Position numbers and translations under genes: made by a program. The notes beneath the pieces are model-generated. The model was given only the letters and a program-made list of their open reading frames with translations. It did not search any database and had not been told where the DNA came from. Source: an uncultured Prevotella sp. (GTDB lineage Bacteria > Bacteroidota > Bacteroidia > Bacteroidales > Bacteroidaceae). Taken from it: DNA of 23,740 nucleotides. Below, piece after piece: positions 1-7,929 of the stretch (the stretch's first letter is position 1; the number at the start of each line of letters is the position of its first letter). The stretch covers positions 1 through 23,740 of the forward strand of contig CALNBT010000080.1 of assembly GCA_937874345.1 (NCBI GenBank), read 5' to 3'.

Positions 1-476
1 CATATCAGGGTGGAGGCGAAATGATCAGCCACGTTTCTTTTGATAGGGTGACTTTTGAGAAGCCTCCATTGAAATTTGAGGCAGGAACCCCGGATTATGT
101 GGCTGCGCATGGATTGGCCGTGGCCATCGATTATGTGGACAAAATCGGAATGAATCATATTGAAGCCTACGAACATGAGCTGACAAATTATGCCATGCAG
201 CAGTTGCAGCAAATTGAAGGTCTGAAGGTGTTTGGTACTGCCGACCATAAAGGTGGGGTCATCAGCTTTCAGGTCGGTGATATCCATCACATGGATATGG
301 GTACCTTGCTCGACCAGTTGGGTATCGCTGTACGTACAGGTCACCATTGTGCTCAACCGTTAATGGAACGTTTGGGTATCTTGGGCACTGCTCGTGCATC
401 CTTTGGTCTCTATAATACGAAAGAAGAAATTGACGTTTTGGTGAATGGAATCGAGCGAGTAAGGAGAATGTTCTAG
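1..476 (+). CDS. sufS: Cysteine desulfurase SufS, C-terminal part (5' end outside window)
   Basis: PLP-dependent cysteine desulfurase (class V aminotransferase fold) that takes sulfur from cysteine for Fe-S cluster assembly in the SUF pathway. The reading frame is open from base 3 and begins with YQGGGEMI, the internal motif found shortly after the PLP-lysine region in SufS proteins, so the ATG at 21 is an internal methionine and the gene starts before the window. Near the C-terminus RTGHHCAQPL holds the catalytic cysteine that carries the persulfide, followed by the usual ARASFGLYNT segment. About 158 residues are visible, roughly the last 40 percent of a protein of about 400 residues. The other suf genes would be expected upstream. 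A SufT-type gene lies far away at 16407. The short SufS-style loop around the cysteine argues against NifS/IscS. Confidence 0.93.
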   Translation, partial: YQGGGEMISHVSFDRVTFEKPPLKFEAGTPDYVAAHGLAVAIDYVDKIGMNHIEAYEHELTNYAMQQLQQIEGLKVFGTADHKGGVISFQVGDIHHMDMGTLLDQLGIAVRTGHHCAQPLMERLGILGTARASFGLYNTKEEIDVLVNGIERVRRMF

Positions 477-495
477 CAAATTCGATTATCAATGC

Positions 496-771
496 CTATA
501 ATGCACGCTTGCATTTCAATACGGCATCGAGAAACCATCCGCAACAGATAAAACGTCCTATCAGTGGAGCATCGACCGGAAAAGCTGTCATGATAAACGC
601 AATCTGAGCATTTATTAAAAGCAATGTCTGTTTCTGGTTGATCTCCCTCTGCAGAACAGTAGCATAATAGTACTGAAGCCATTCTACTGGCTTGATGATG
701 ATTTGAAACAAGTTTTTCCATGAAACACTCGATGTTCTTGTACTCATTGCTAAGCTGTTATTCTTTTTCAT
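496..771 (-). CDS. Small hypothetical protein, probably membrane-associated
   Basis: I do not recognise this 91-residue protein. The frame is open up to 852, but I chose the ATG at 771 (MKKNNSLAMS) because a Bacteroidota -7 element lies at 817-810, which would start the transcript near 803 and give a leader of about 30 bases. Residues 1-48 are polar to amphipathic with aromatic residues (WLQYYYA at 31-37). Residues 49-64 and about 69-85 are hydrophobic (TLLLINAQIAFIMTAF; LIGRFICCGWFLDAVL), which suggests two short membrane segments or a hairpin, with Cys76, Cys77 and Cys87 near the end. It is convergent with sufS (20 bases between stops) and divergent from rnhB. No domain or function can be assigned. 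The promoter supports it being real, but a homology search is needed to be sure. Confidence 0.6.
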   Translation of the reverse strand: MKKNNSLAMSTRTSSVSWKNLFQIIIKPVEWLQYYYATVLQREINQKQTLLLINAQIAFIMTAFPVDAPLIGRFICCGWFLDAVLKCKRAL

Positions 772-809
772 TTTCTTTTGAATTTTGTTAGTTTTATGAT
801 TGAATGGTG

Positions 810-817
810 CAAAAGTA
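810..817 (-). promoter_or_regulatory. Putative -7 element of the small hypothetical gene
   Basis: The minus strand reads TACTTTTG, an exact match to the Bacteroidota -7 consensus TAnnTTTG, 38 bases before the chosen ATG. No good -33 TTTG is seen. The expected -33 zone instead overlaps a 7-bp inverted repeat (GTGGAAA at 827-833, TTTCCAC at 839-845) that could be an operator. Confidence 0.5.
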
Positions 818-910
818 TAGTCCGATGTGGAAATAACTTTTCCACCCATCAATTAGGTAGTTAATAAATGTTGTTGCTTAACTATATTTCACAAATAAGA
901 ATGATTTGCC

Positions 911-1540
911 ATGTTGAAAAACCACTTTTATGACAATTTGGTTGAGGCAGGATGCGATGAGGCTGGCCGAGGCTGTTTGGCTGGAAGCGTATATGCGGCG
1001 GCGGTTGTCTTGCCTCCCGATTATGCTAATCCAGACTTGAATGATTCAAAGCAGTTGAGTGCGAAGAAACGTTATCAACTGCGAGAACAGATCATTCAGG
1101 ATGCTGTGGCTTGGGCCGTGGGTGTCGTTACCCCGGCAGAGATCGATGAGATCAATATTCTTAGGGCTAGTATTTTGGCCATGCATCGTGCATTAAATCA
1201 ACTAAGCGTAGGTCCTCAAGCAGTTATTGTCGATGGGAACCGTTTTGTTCCATACCATGATATTCCCTATACAACCATCGTGAAAGGTGATGGGAAATAT
1301 CAAAGTATTGCAGCAGCCAGCATTTTGGCGAAGACTTTCCGAGACGATTACATGGTAAACCTGGCCAATGATTATCCACAATATGGCTGGAAAAGCAATA
1401 AAGGCTATCCAACCAAGAAGCATCGTGAAGCTATTCGGCAATATGGTACCACGCCTTATCATCGGCTTAGCTTTCGTTTACTTGATGAGGAAGAACTGAC
1501 TCTTTGGCCATCAGGCCATTCTTCTTTGTCAAACCCATAA
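911..1540 (+). CDS. rnhB: Ribonuclease HII
   Basis: Cleaves the RNA strand of RNA-DNA hybrids and removes single misincorporated ribonucleotides from DNA in the cytoplasm. The 209-residue length is normal for RNase HII. The N-terminal motif CDEAGRGCLAG carries the first two catalytic acids (Asp16, Glu17). The later metal-binding acids are in IVDGN and in KTFRDDYM, and NDSKQLSAKKR and NKGYPTKKHREAI are further family blocks, the latter followed by YHRLSF. Start ATG 911 puts the catalytic motif at the usual distance from the N-terminus. The next gene, a WYL-type regulator, begins 11 bases after the stop, so the two are probably co-transcribed. No clear TAnnTTTG element was found in front; TATATTTC in the 58 bases before the gene is one base off. 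Confidence 0.96.
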   Translation: MLKNHFYDNLVEAGCDEAGRGCLAGSVYAAAVVLPPDYANPDLNDSKQLSAKKRYQLREQIIQDAVAWAVGVVTPAEIDEINILRASILAMHRALNQLSVGPQAVIVDGNRFVPYHDIPYTTIVKGDGKYQSIAAASILAKTFRDDYMVNLANDYPQYGWKSNKGYPTKKHREAIRQYGTTPYHRLSFRLLDEEELTLWPSGHSSLSNP

Positions 1541-1551
1541 CATTCTCAAAC

Positions 1552-2469
1552 ATGCGATTAGATAAATTTGGAAACGAACTGGAACTGTTGTTGCTTCTGA
1601 CCGATAATAATAATTATACAGCGCAACAATTGGCAGATATGATTCATGTTACCCGACGGAATCTGTATTATTATCTTGAGTATTTGCATAAGAGTGGGTT
1701 TGTTGTCGTGAAGAGAGGGCCTTATTATCGGCTCGATCCGTCAAGTCGTTTCTTTAAGAAACTGCACGATAATATCATCTTTACCCAGGAAGAAGCTGGT
1801 TATTTAAGACGGATACTGGAAGCATCGGATAAGAAAGATGTCAAATTAACTATGCTGAAAACGAAGCTGGAACGTTATTACGGATTAGAAGATATGTTTA
1901 CGCCTTCAACTTTGAAACGCTTACATAATAATGTCCGCGCGTTAAAGGATGCTATTGAGGCCAAAAATGTCGTCACACTGAAAGGGTATTCATCGCCACA
2001 TAGCAAAACGGTATCAGATAGAATTGTAGAGCCTTTTCTGTTGATGAACGATGATATGGATGTTCGATGCTATGAAATACATTCCAATATGTGTAAGACT
2101 TTCAAACTCTCACGTATTAATAGTATTGAGGTAATGGATGTCTATTGGATGAATCAGGATAAGCATCGCGAAGTGTATACGGATATATTTATGTTCAGTG
2201 GCGATGTGAAGTGCCCAATCAGATTGCGATTGGGCCAACTTTCCTACAACCTGTTGCTGGAAGAGTATCCCCAGTCACAATCTTTTTTGGCTCCTGAGAG
2301 CAACGAAAAGCATTGGATACTGGATACAGATGTTGTGAGTTATTTGGGTATCGGGCGTTTTGTGCTGGGGCTGTTTCAGGATATTGAAATCCTTGGTGAT
2401 GATTCATTTAAAGAATATATAGCAGAGTGTGTACAGAAGATGGGAAAAACGTTTCTCATTGACGACTAA
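1552..2469 (+). CDS. WYL-type HTH transcriptional regulator
   Basis: Cytoplasmic DNA-binding protein of 305 residues. The N-terminus (about 1-60) is a winged helix-turn-helix: YTAQQLADMIHVTRRNLYYY, then LHKSGFVVVKRGPYYRL. The centre (about 145-200) aligns with the WYL ligand-sensing domain: RIVEPFLLMNDDM followed by TFKLSRINSIEV corresponds to the usual pattern of Arg/Pro, core strand and RFRLDRI. The signature tripeptide Trp-Tyr-Leu is replaced by VRCYE, so this is a divergent member. The C-terminal 90 residues match the WCX extension in position. The frame extends upstream to 1504 inside rnhB; I chose ATG 1552 because MRLDKFGNELELL is where the HTH begins. It lies 11 bases after rnhB and 470 bases before susC on the same strand, so it may regulate either itself or the SusCD locus; that is inference. 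Confidence 0.8.
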   Translation: MRLDKFGNELELLLLLTDNNNYTAQQLADMIHVTRRNLYYYLEYLHKSGFVVVKRGPYYRLDPSSRFFKKLHDNIIFTQEEAGYLRRILEASDKKDVKLTMLKTKLERYYGLEDMFTPSTLKRLHNNVRALKDAIEAKNVVTLKGYSSPHSKTVSDRIVEPFLLMNDDMDVRCYEIHSNMCKTFKLSRINSIEVMDVYWMNQDKHREVYTDIFMFSGDVKCPIRLRLGQLSYNLLLEEYPQSQSFLAPESNEKHWILDTDVVSYLGIGRFVLGLFQDIEILGDDSFKEYIAECVQKMGKTFLIDD

Positions 2470-2939
2470 ATACCATTTCTGTCTTTTGCGTTCGTTAACA
2501 ATCTTTGTCTATTTCTTTTATATGTATAATTTAACTTTCAAAATTATTCTTCTTTAAACTTTTTATTGACATATTGCGAGTAAATAAAGCAAAATTTCAA
2601 CCTTTGAGAATAAAATAACGAAAATTAATGATATTTAGATTGTGAAAACATGTGATTTTGACGCTTTTTTAGGCAAAATACGTTAATATTCGTGAAAAAA
2701 TCGTTGTTTTTTTGTATTATATTCGTCCTATTCGTTACAATGCATTATTTTTGCAAATTGTTAATATTTGTGGTTTCTTGAGTTTGAGGTGTAACAATAA
2801 TATTGGGCTTAAGTGATAAATTAAAAGATTGTTTTGTATGTTGAATGTATAAATGAATATAACGATTGACTTGATGTCGTCAAAATAGTATTAATGAGTT
2901 TATGAAAAATTGAATATTTTAACTTTTATGAGAGAATTT
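2470..2939. other. AT-rich intergenic region upstream of susC
   Basis: There is no protein-coding frame of note in these 470 bases. They hold the putative susC promoter at 2746, several copies of ATTCGT (2688, 2721, 2730, two of them as ATATTCGT), and about 180 bases between the promoter and the susC start. A 3-codon frame (ATG AAA AAT TGA) at 2902 sits in that leader. No terminator-like hairpin was found after the WYL gene. Confidence 0.6.
2746..2753 (+). promoter_or_regulatory. Putative -7 element of the susC operon
   Basis: TATTTTTG matches TAnnTTTG. The -33 region expected about 19 bases before has no TTTG but contains one of the ATATTCGT copies (2719-2726), which could mean that the promoter needs an activator. 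The implied leader is about 180 bases, long for this window. Confidence 0.45.
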
Positions 2940-5900
2940 ATGGTAAAAAGATTAACAATGATTCTTGCAGGCCTATTTCTGTGTATCGGAATGGCTGTGG
3001 CACAGACACATGTTTTTGGTACAGTTGTCGACAGCAACGGAGAACCTGTTATCGGAGCCGCTATCAGGGTAGATGGTACTAACACCGGAACTGTGACGGA
3101 TTTGGATGGAAAGTTTTCTATCCCTGCTCCCGCTGATTCACGCTTGCTTATATCTTTCATTGGTATGAAATCCAAGACAGTGAAGGCTGGTCGTAATCTG
3201 CAGATTGTATTGGAAAGTGATAACACTCAGCTTAATGAGGTTATGGTTGTGGCATTCGGAACCCAAACAAAGTCTTCTTTTACAGGTTCGGCTTCAGTGG
3301 TTGGCACCAAAGATCTGAGCAAGAAGATCACAACTAATGTTGCAGATGCCCTTGTTGGTAGTGTGCCGGGACTGCAACTCACCGGTGCAAGTGGCCAACC
3401 AGGTGCTTCACAAGGAAGTATTCATATTCGTGGTATTGCCTCTATGTATGCTAATACAGATCCTTTGATTATTGTCGATGGGGCTCCTTATAGCGCTTCT
3501 CTGAGCAATATTCCACAAGACGATATAGAGAGTGTAACTGTATTGAAAGATGCCGCTAGTGCTGCTCTGTATGGTGCTCGTGGTGCCTCTGGTGTTATTT
3601 TAATTACAACCAAGAGGGGTGATAATCAAAAGCCATTGGTTAATGCAGAGGTCAAATTCGGTTCAACGAGTCGCAGTATTCAGGACTATGAGACGATCAC
3701 CGATCCTGCTCAGTTTATGGAGGTCTATTATAAACAATTCTATAACTACGAATTCTACAGTAAGGGCTTAAGTGCGCATGACGCGAACGCATGGGTAAAC
3801 AATCACATGATCACTGACCAGAATTTCGGTTTGCAATATAATCCTTTTACAGTACCTCAAGGTCAGACCTTGATTGGTTTGGATGGAAAAATTAATCCCA
3901 ATGCAACTTTAGGGCGTTCATATAAATATGGAGATGAAACTTATTATGTGTTGCCAGACAACTGGAAGGATGCTGCATATAAGAATGGCTCTCGCCAAGA
4001 ATATAATGTGAATGTTAGCGGTGGTTCACAGAAGGGTAGTTTTTATACTAGCCTTGGCTATTTGAACGAAGATGGTATTATCGACAAATCCAGTTTCAAC
4101 CGCTTTACGGGGCGTTTGAAAGCTGATTATCAAGTACGGGATTGGCTTAAGGTGTATGCCAATGTTGGCTATGTGAATTCTAGTATGGAGTCGAATCCTA
4201 ACTTGACAAATGAGTCAATGGGATCTACCAATTTAGGTTACTACACTCAGTATATCTCACCAATCTATCCTTTATATGTACGTACGCTGGATGCAAATGG
4301 TAATCCCGTTATTCGGACCGATTCTTGGGGTAATCCACAGTATGACTATGGTGTGCCTGCATCCAACTTCCCCGGACAAGGTACCCGTTTGTTCCTTGCT
4401 ACGGGTAACCCTATCGGTGCAAACCACTATAATGAGAACTTGACTGACCGCAATCAATTTCAAGGTCAATTCAGCTTTGATGTCAACTTTACCTCATGGT
4501 TGAAGTTCAATTCAATCAACTCATTGAACTTTGACTTGCTTGAGACTTCAAGCTATGGAAATCCATTCTATGGACCATCTGCAGGTGATAATGGTACTAT
4601 TGACAAGTCCAAGCAAAGCGTTATGCGCCAAAACTACACTCAAACGCTGAACTTCCACAAAACTTATGACCTGCACGATGTGCAACTGATGTTAGGTCAC
4701 GAGTGGTATAAGATACATACCTCTTATCTTAAGTCATTGGCAAAAGGTGGATTTTCTCCAGATATAAAAGAGATCAATGCCTTTACTGACCGCTATGACG
4801 CATATTCATATCTTAGTAATTACAACGTAGAAGGCTACTTTGGCAATGCGCTTTACAACTATGACCAAAAATATTTCGCACAAGCATCTTATCGCCGTGA
4901 TGCATCCAGTCGTTTTGATAAGAAACATCGTTGGGGAGATTTCTGGAGTGTTGGTGGTGCATGGCTCATCAGTAAGGAGAGTTTCTTTAAAGATCTTGAT
5001 GCGACTTGGGTTGACAACTTAAAGTTAAAAGTATCTATTGGTCAACAAGGTAATGATGGCATTGGCGATTTTAATTATGCAGAACGCTACACTCTGAATA
5101 AGGGTGAAGGTACAATGCTTCCAACTTTCGCATCTATTGGCAATCAAAATATCACTTGGGAAACAACAAGTAACTTTAACGTAGGTGTTGAGTTTGGATT
5201 GTTTGGAAACCGCTTAAACGGTGAATTTAATTACTATAATAAGAAGACTTCAGACCTGCTCTTCTGGCTTTCAATCCCCGAAAGCTATGGTGCACGTGGC
5301 TACTATGGAAATGTGGGTGATATTCGAAATCGTGGTCTAGAACTTATGTTGAATGCAGACATCATCCGTACAAAGGACATTCGTTGGAATGTTACAGGAA
5401 ACATTTCGCACAATGCCACTAAGATATTGAAACTAGATCCAAGTAAGACAATGAATTATGGAGGTTTCAGCGAGTCTAACCAGACGGTTAATGTCCGGAT
5501 GTGGTATCAGGAGGGAGGACCTCTTTATAATGCCATGTTACCTGAATACGCTGGCGTAAACGAATCGGGTGAGGCACTCTATTGGGTGGATCAAGCTATC
5601 AAGGACGACCCAAAGCTATCTAATTCCAGTAAGCCGGGTACTCAACATTCATACACTACAACAGACTGGAATTCGGCATCCTATTATGCTCAAGGCTCAT
5701 TGTTGCCGAAGGCTAACGGTGGGTTCTCTACTTCACTGGAGATCTATGGCTTTGATGTTAATGCTGCATTTGACTATCAGTTGGGCGGCAAGGTATATGA
5801 CAATGGATATGCTCGGTTGATGACTAATGTTGATACCAAGGGTACTGGATATACTTATTCAAAGGACATTCTTAACTCATGGTCGCCCAACAACATGTCG

Positions 5901-6203
5901 AGCAATATCCCTCGCTTCCAGTATATGGATAAGTATACTACAGCCAGGTCGACACGTTTCTTAACCTCTGCACGCTATCTTAATTTCCAGTCGTGCTCGG
6001 TAGGATATACACTACCTATTTCTATGTCGAAAAAGTTTATGGCTAGTCGTTTGCGTATATATGTGCAAGGACAAAACCTCTTATTCTGGTCAGCTCGTAA
6101 GGGCCTCGATCCGCGCTACACCTTTGCCGGTACTAACACCACAGGTATAAATTCGTACGCACCGGTGCGTACGATTATGGGCGGTGTTCAGGTTACTTTC
6201 TAA
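2940..6203 (+). CDS. SusC/RagA-family TonB-dependent outer-membrane transporter
   Basis: Outer-membrane beta-barrel that imports a large ligand with energy from TonB-ExbBD, capped by its SusD partner. At 1087 residues it has normal length. Order: signal peptide (1-21, MVKRLTMILAGLFLCIGMAVA), carboxypeptidase-regulatory-like domain (about 22-105, FGTVVDSNGEPVIGA), a region LNEVMVVAFGTQTK with TonB-box character, plug domain (about 115-235) ending in the SusC/RagA signature YGARGASGVILITTKRG from residue 211, then a barrel ending in the aromatic C-terminus QVTF. The start is uncertain: ATG 2940 gives a clean signal peptide; ATG 2928 or TTG 2910 would add 4 or 10 residues. susD follows after 22 bases. 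No sigma/anti-sigma pair or glycoside hydrolase accompanies it, so the substrate is not revealed; glycan or peptide are both possible, as RagAB of Porphyromonas takes oligopeptides. Confidence 0.95.
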   Translation: MVKRLTMILAGLFLCIGMAVAQTHVFGTVVDSNGEPVIGAAIRVDGTNTGTVTDLDGKFSIPAPADSRLLISFIGMKSKTVKAGRNLQIVLESDNTQLNEVMVVAFGTQTKSSFTGSASVVGTKDLSKKITTNVADALVGSVPGLQLTGASGQPGASQGSIHIRGIASMYANTDPLIIVDGAPYSASLSNIPQDDIESVTVLKDAASAALYGARGASGVILITTKRGDNQKPLVNAEVKFGSTSRSIQDYETITDPAQFMEVYYKQFYNYEFYSKGLSAHDANAWVNNHMITDQNFGLQYNPFTVPQGQTLIGLDGKINPNATLGRSYKYGDETYYVLPDNWKDAAYKNGSRQEYNVNVSGGSQKGSFYTSLGYLNEDGIIDKSSFNRFTGRLKADYQVRDWLKVYANVGYVNSSMESNPNLTNESMGSTNLGYYTQYISPIYPLYVRTLDANGNPVIRTDSWGNPQYDYGVPASNFPGQGTRLFLATGNPIGANHYNENLTDRNQFQGQFSFDVNFTSWLKFNSINSLNFDLLETSSYGNPFYGPSAGDNGTIDKSKQSVMRQNYTQTLNFHKTYDLHDVQLMLGHEWYKIHTSYLKSLAKGGFSPDIKEINAFTDRYDAYSYLSNYNVEGYFGNALYNYDQKYFAQASYRRDASSRFDKKHRWGDFWSVGGAWLISKESFFKDLDATWVDNLKLKVSIGQQGNDGIGDFNYAERYTLNKGEGTMLPTFASIGNQNITWETTSNFNVGVEFGLFGNRLNGEFNYYNKKTSDLLFWLSIPESYGARGYYGNVGDIRNRGLELMLNADIIRTKDIRWNVTGNISHNATKILKLDPSKTMNYGGFSESNQTVNVRMWYQEGGPLYNAMLPEYAGVNESGEALYWVDQAIKDDPKLSNSSKPGTQHSYTTTDWNSASYYAQGSLLPKANGGFSTSLEIYGFDVNAAFDYQLGGKVYDNGYARLMTNVDTKGTGYTYSKDILNSWSPNNMSSNIPRFQYMDKYTTARSTRFLTSARYLNFQSCSVGYTLPISMSKKFMASRLRIYVQGQNLLFWSARKGLDPRYTFAGTNTTGINSYAPVRTIMGGVQVTF

Positions 6204-6225
6204 TTATTTTAATCAGACAAAAAAT

Positions 6226-7902
6226 ATGAAAAGAATATATTCAAAAATAATATTAGCCGCATTGGGAGTATTTAGCTTGAACAGTTGTATTGAAGAAGTC
6301 GTACCACAGGGGGGCTCCAGCGGCGTTACCTTGGATCAGGCTGCTAATGCACCCGGCTCCTTCCAGAAGTTTGTAGACAATCTCACAGGAAATCTTTGCG
6401 GTAAGTTTACTTATTCAGGTAGCGATCATGATGTGTATGATTTTGGCTATCCCTCATTTTTCCTTACTCGCGATGTGGAGGGCCAAGACATTGTGCCTGT
6501 TGGAACAAACAATTGGTACGATACATGGTATCAGGATATGGCGCATCTCGGACCAGGTTGGGCCCGTACGCAGGTGCCATGGACTTACTATTACGGATGG
6601 ATTAAAGACTGCAACACTGTAATTAAGATGGCCGGAGCAACTGACTATGCTGACCCCGCTCCTGATAAGAGGCATGGTGCCGGAGAAGCCTATGCTCTGC
6701 GTGCCATGTACTATCTTGACTTATGCCGTATGTATGCTTCAAAGCCTTATGCTGTTGATTCAGCAGCTTTGACAACCATTAAGGCTGATGAATCTCGTAC
6801 AATTGAGGCTGCTCTATCTCAGGAGCGCATGAAGTGGAACGAGGCTTTTGCCTTCATTCTAAAAGATCTTGACAGGGCAGAGCAGTTGTTGTCTGACTAT
6901 TCAAGAGCTGATGTTTATACGCCAAATCTTAGTGTAGTATATGGATTTAAAGCTCGTACCTATTTGGAAAAGCAAGATTGGGCAAATGCTGAGAAGTATG
7001 CCAAGATGGCACAGCAAGGTTATACGCCGCTTACAGAAGAGCAATACTTGAGTCATGATAATGGATTCAACAGTCCTAATGAGGCGTGGATGTTTGCTGT
7101 TCGTTTTAAGGGCACCGACCCCAATATTTTAGAAAACGATGGTGACAGTTCTTGGGGATCTGTGATGTTGCTTGAAAATGGTTTTGATGGTGGTTATGCT
7201 GCTAATTATGGTGGTCCGAATGTCATCGACAGGCACCTCTTCGAAACCATCCCATCGACCGACTATCGTAAGAAATGCTGGGTAGACTTTAAACTCGATA
7301 ATCTTAGCAAGGCTGCAGCCATCGATAGTTTGAAACAATACTCAGACTATCCTGACCGTGTTTACGCATCTGGGGTTAGTAATGCTTCTTATGGTTTAGG
7401 TGGTTTGTCACTCAAGTTCCGCAATGCAGCTGGTAAGGCAGACGTGAAATATGATGCATGGTGCGTTTCTGTACCACTCATGAGAGTTGAGGAAATGAAA
7501 CTTATCGAAGCGGAAGCAGCAGGTATGCAAAATCTAGATCGTGGTAAACAATTGCTTACCGCCTTTGCTAAGTTGCGTGACCCACAATATGTATATGGTC
7601 AGCACATGGATGCATACGGCAATACCAAAACGTCTCCCTTCCAGAACGAAGTGTGGTGGCAGCGTCGTGTTGAGTTGTGGGGTGAGGGCTTCGCCACATT
7701 TGACATCAAGCGTCTTAATAAGGGGATCATTCGCAGCTATGCTAATACAAATCACCATGAAGGTGCACGCTGGAATACAAGCGAAGTTCCAAATTGGATG
7801 GTTTGGTGTTTTGTTGGTACTGAAACCAACTACAATTCGGGCATGACAGCGAACCCAGATCCCATAAAGCCCAATGCAGACTCTGATGAATATAAATGGT
7901 AA
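6226..7902 (+). CDS. SusD/RagB-family surface lipoprotein
   Basis: Ligand-binding lipoprotein that forms the lid on the SusC barrel at the cell surface. It has 558 residues. The signal peptide ends in the lipobox LNSC (Cys20), and ATG 6226 (MKRIYSKIIL) puts it at the right distance; the longer frame from 6184 lies partly inside susC. The N-terminal half has the SusD TPR-like helical pattern (GEAYALRAMYYLDLCRMYA; VYGFKARTYLEKQDWANAEKYAKMA). The C-terminal half holds the classical blocks VPLMRVEEMKLIEAEA and RRVELWGEGFATFDIKR. Many Trp and Tyr residues (for example NWYDTWYQD, VPWTYYYGW) could line a binding site for rings or flat surfaces, but SusD proteins in general are rich in them. It is co-transcribed with susC and the following lipoprotein, judging from 22- and 27-base gaps. 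Confidence 0.95.
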   Translation: MKRIYSKIILAALGVFSLNSCIEEVVPQGGSSGVTLDQAANAPGSFQKFVDNLTGNLCGKFTYSGSDHDVYDFGYPSFFLTRDVEGQDIVPVGTNNWYDTWYQDMAHLGPGWARTQVPWTYYYGWIKDCNTVIKMAGATDYADPAPDKRHGAGEAYALRAMYYLDLCRMYASKPYAVDSAALTTIKADESRTIEAALSQERMKWNEAFAFILKDLDRAEQLLSDYSRADVYTPNLSVVYGFKARTYLEKQDWANAEKYAKMAQQGYTPLTEEQYLSHDNGFNSPNEAWMFAVRFKGTDPNILENDGDSSWGSVMLLENGFDGGYAANYGGPNVIDRHLFETIPSTDYRKKCWVDFKLDNLSKAAAIDSLKQYSDYPDRVYASGVSNASYGLGGLSLKFRNAAGKADVKYDAWCVSVPLMRVEEMKLIEAEAAGMQNLDRGKQLLTAFAKLRDPQYVYGQHMDAYGNTKTSPFQNEVWWQRRVELWGEGFATFDIKRLNKGIIRSYANTNHHEGARWNTSEVPNWMVWCFVGTETNYNSGMTANPDPIKPNADSDEYKW

Positions 7903-7929
7903 AACAGAACGCAAATAACAATGACAAAT

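Noticed and set aside
473..721. 82-codon minus-strand frame overlapping the small hypothetical gene
   Set aside because: It overlaps the other minus-strand frame, which has the promoter and a better protein character; this one has no support of its own.
2910..2939. TTG start that extends SusC by ten residues
   Set aside because: The shorter ATG start gives a standard signal peptide directly; the extension has no supporting ribosome-binding signal. ATG 2928 remains possible.
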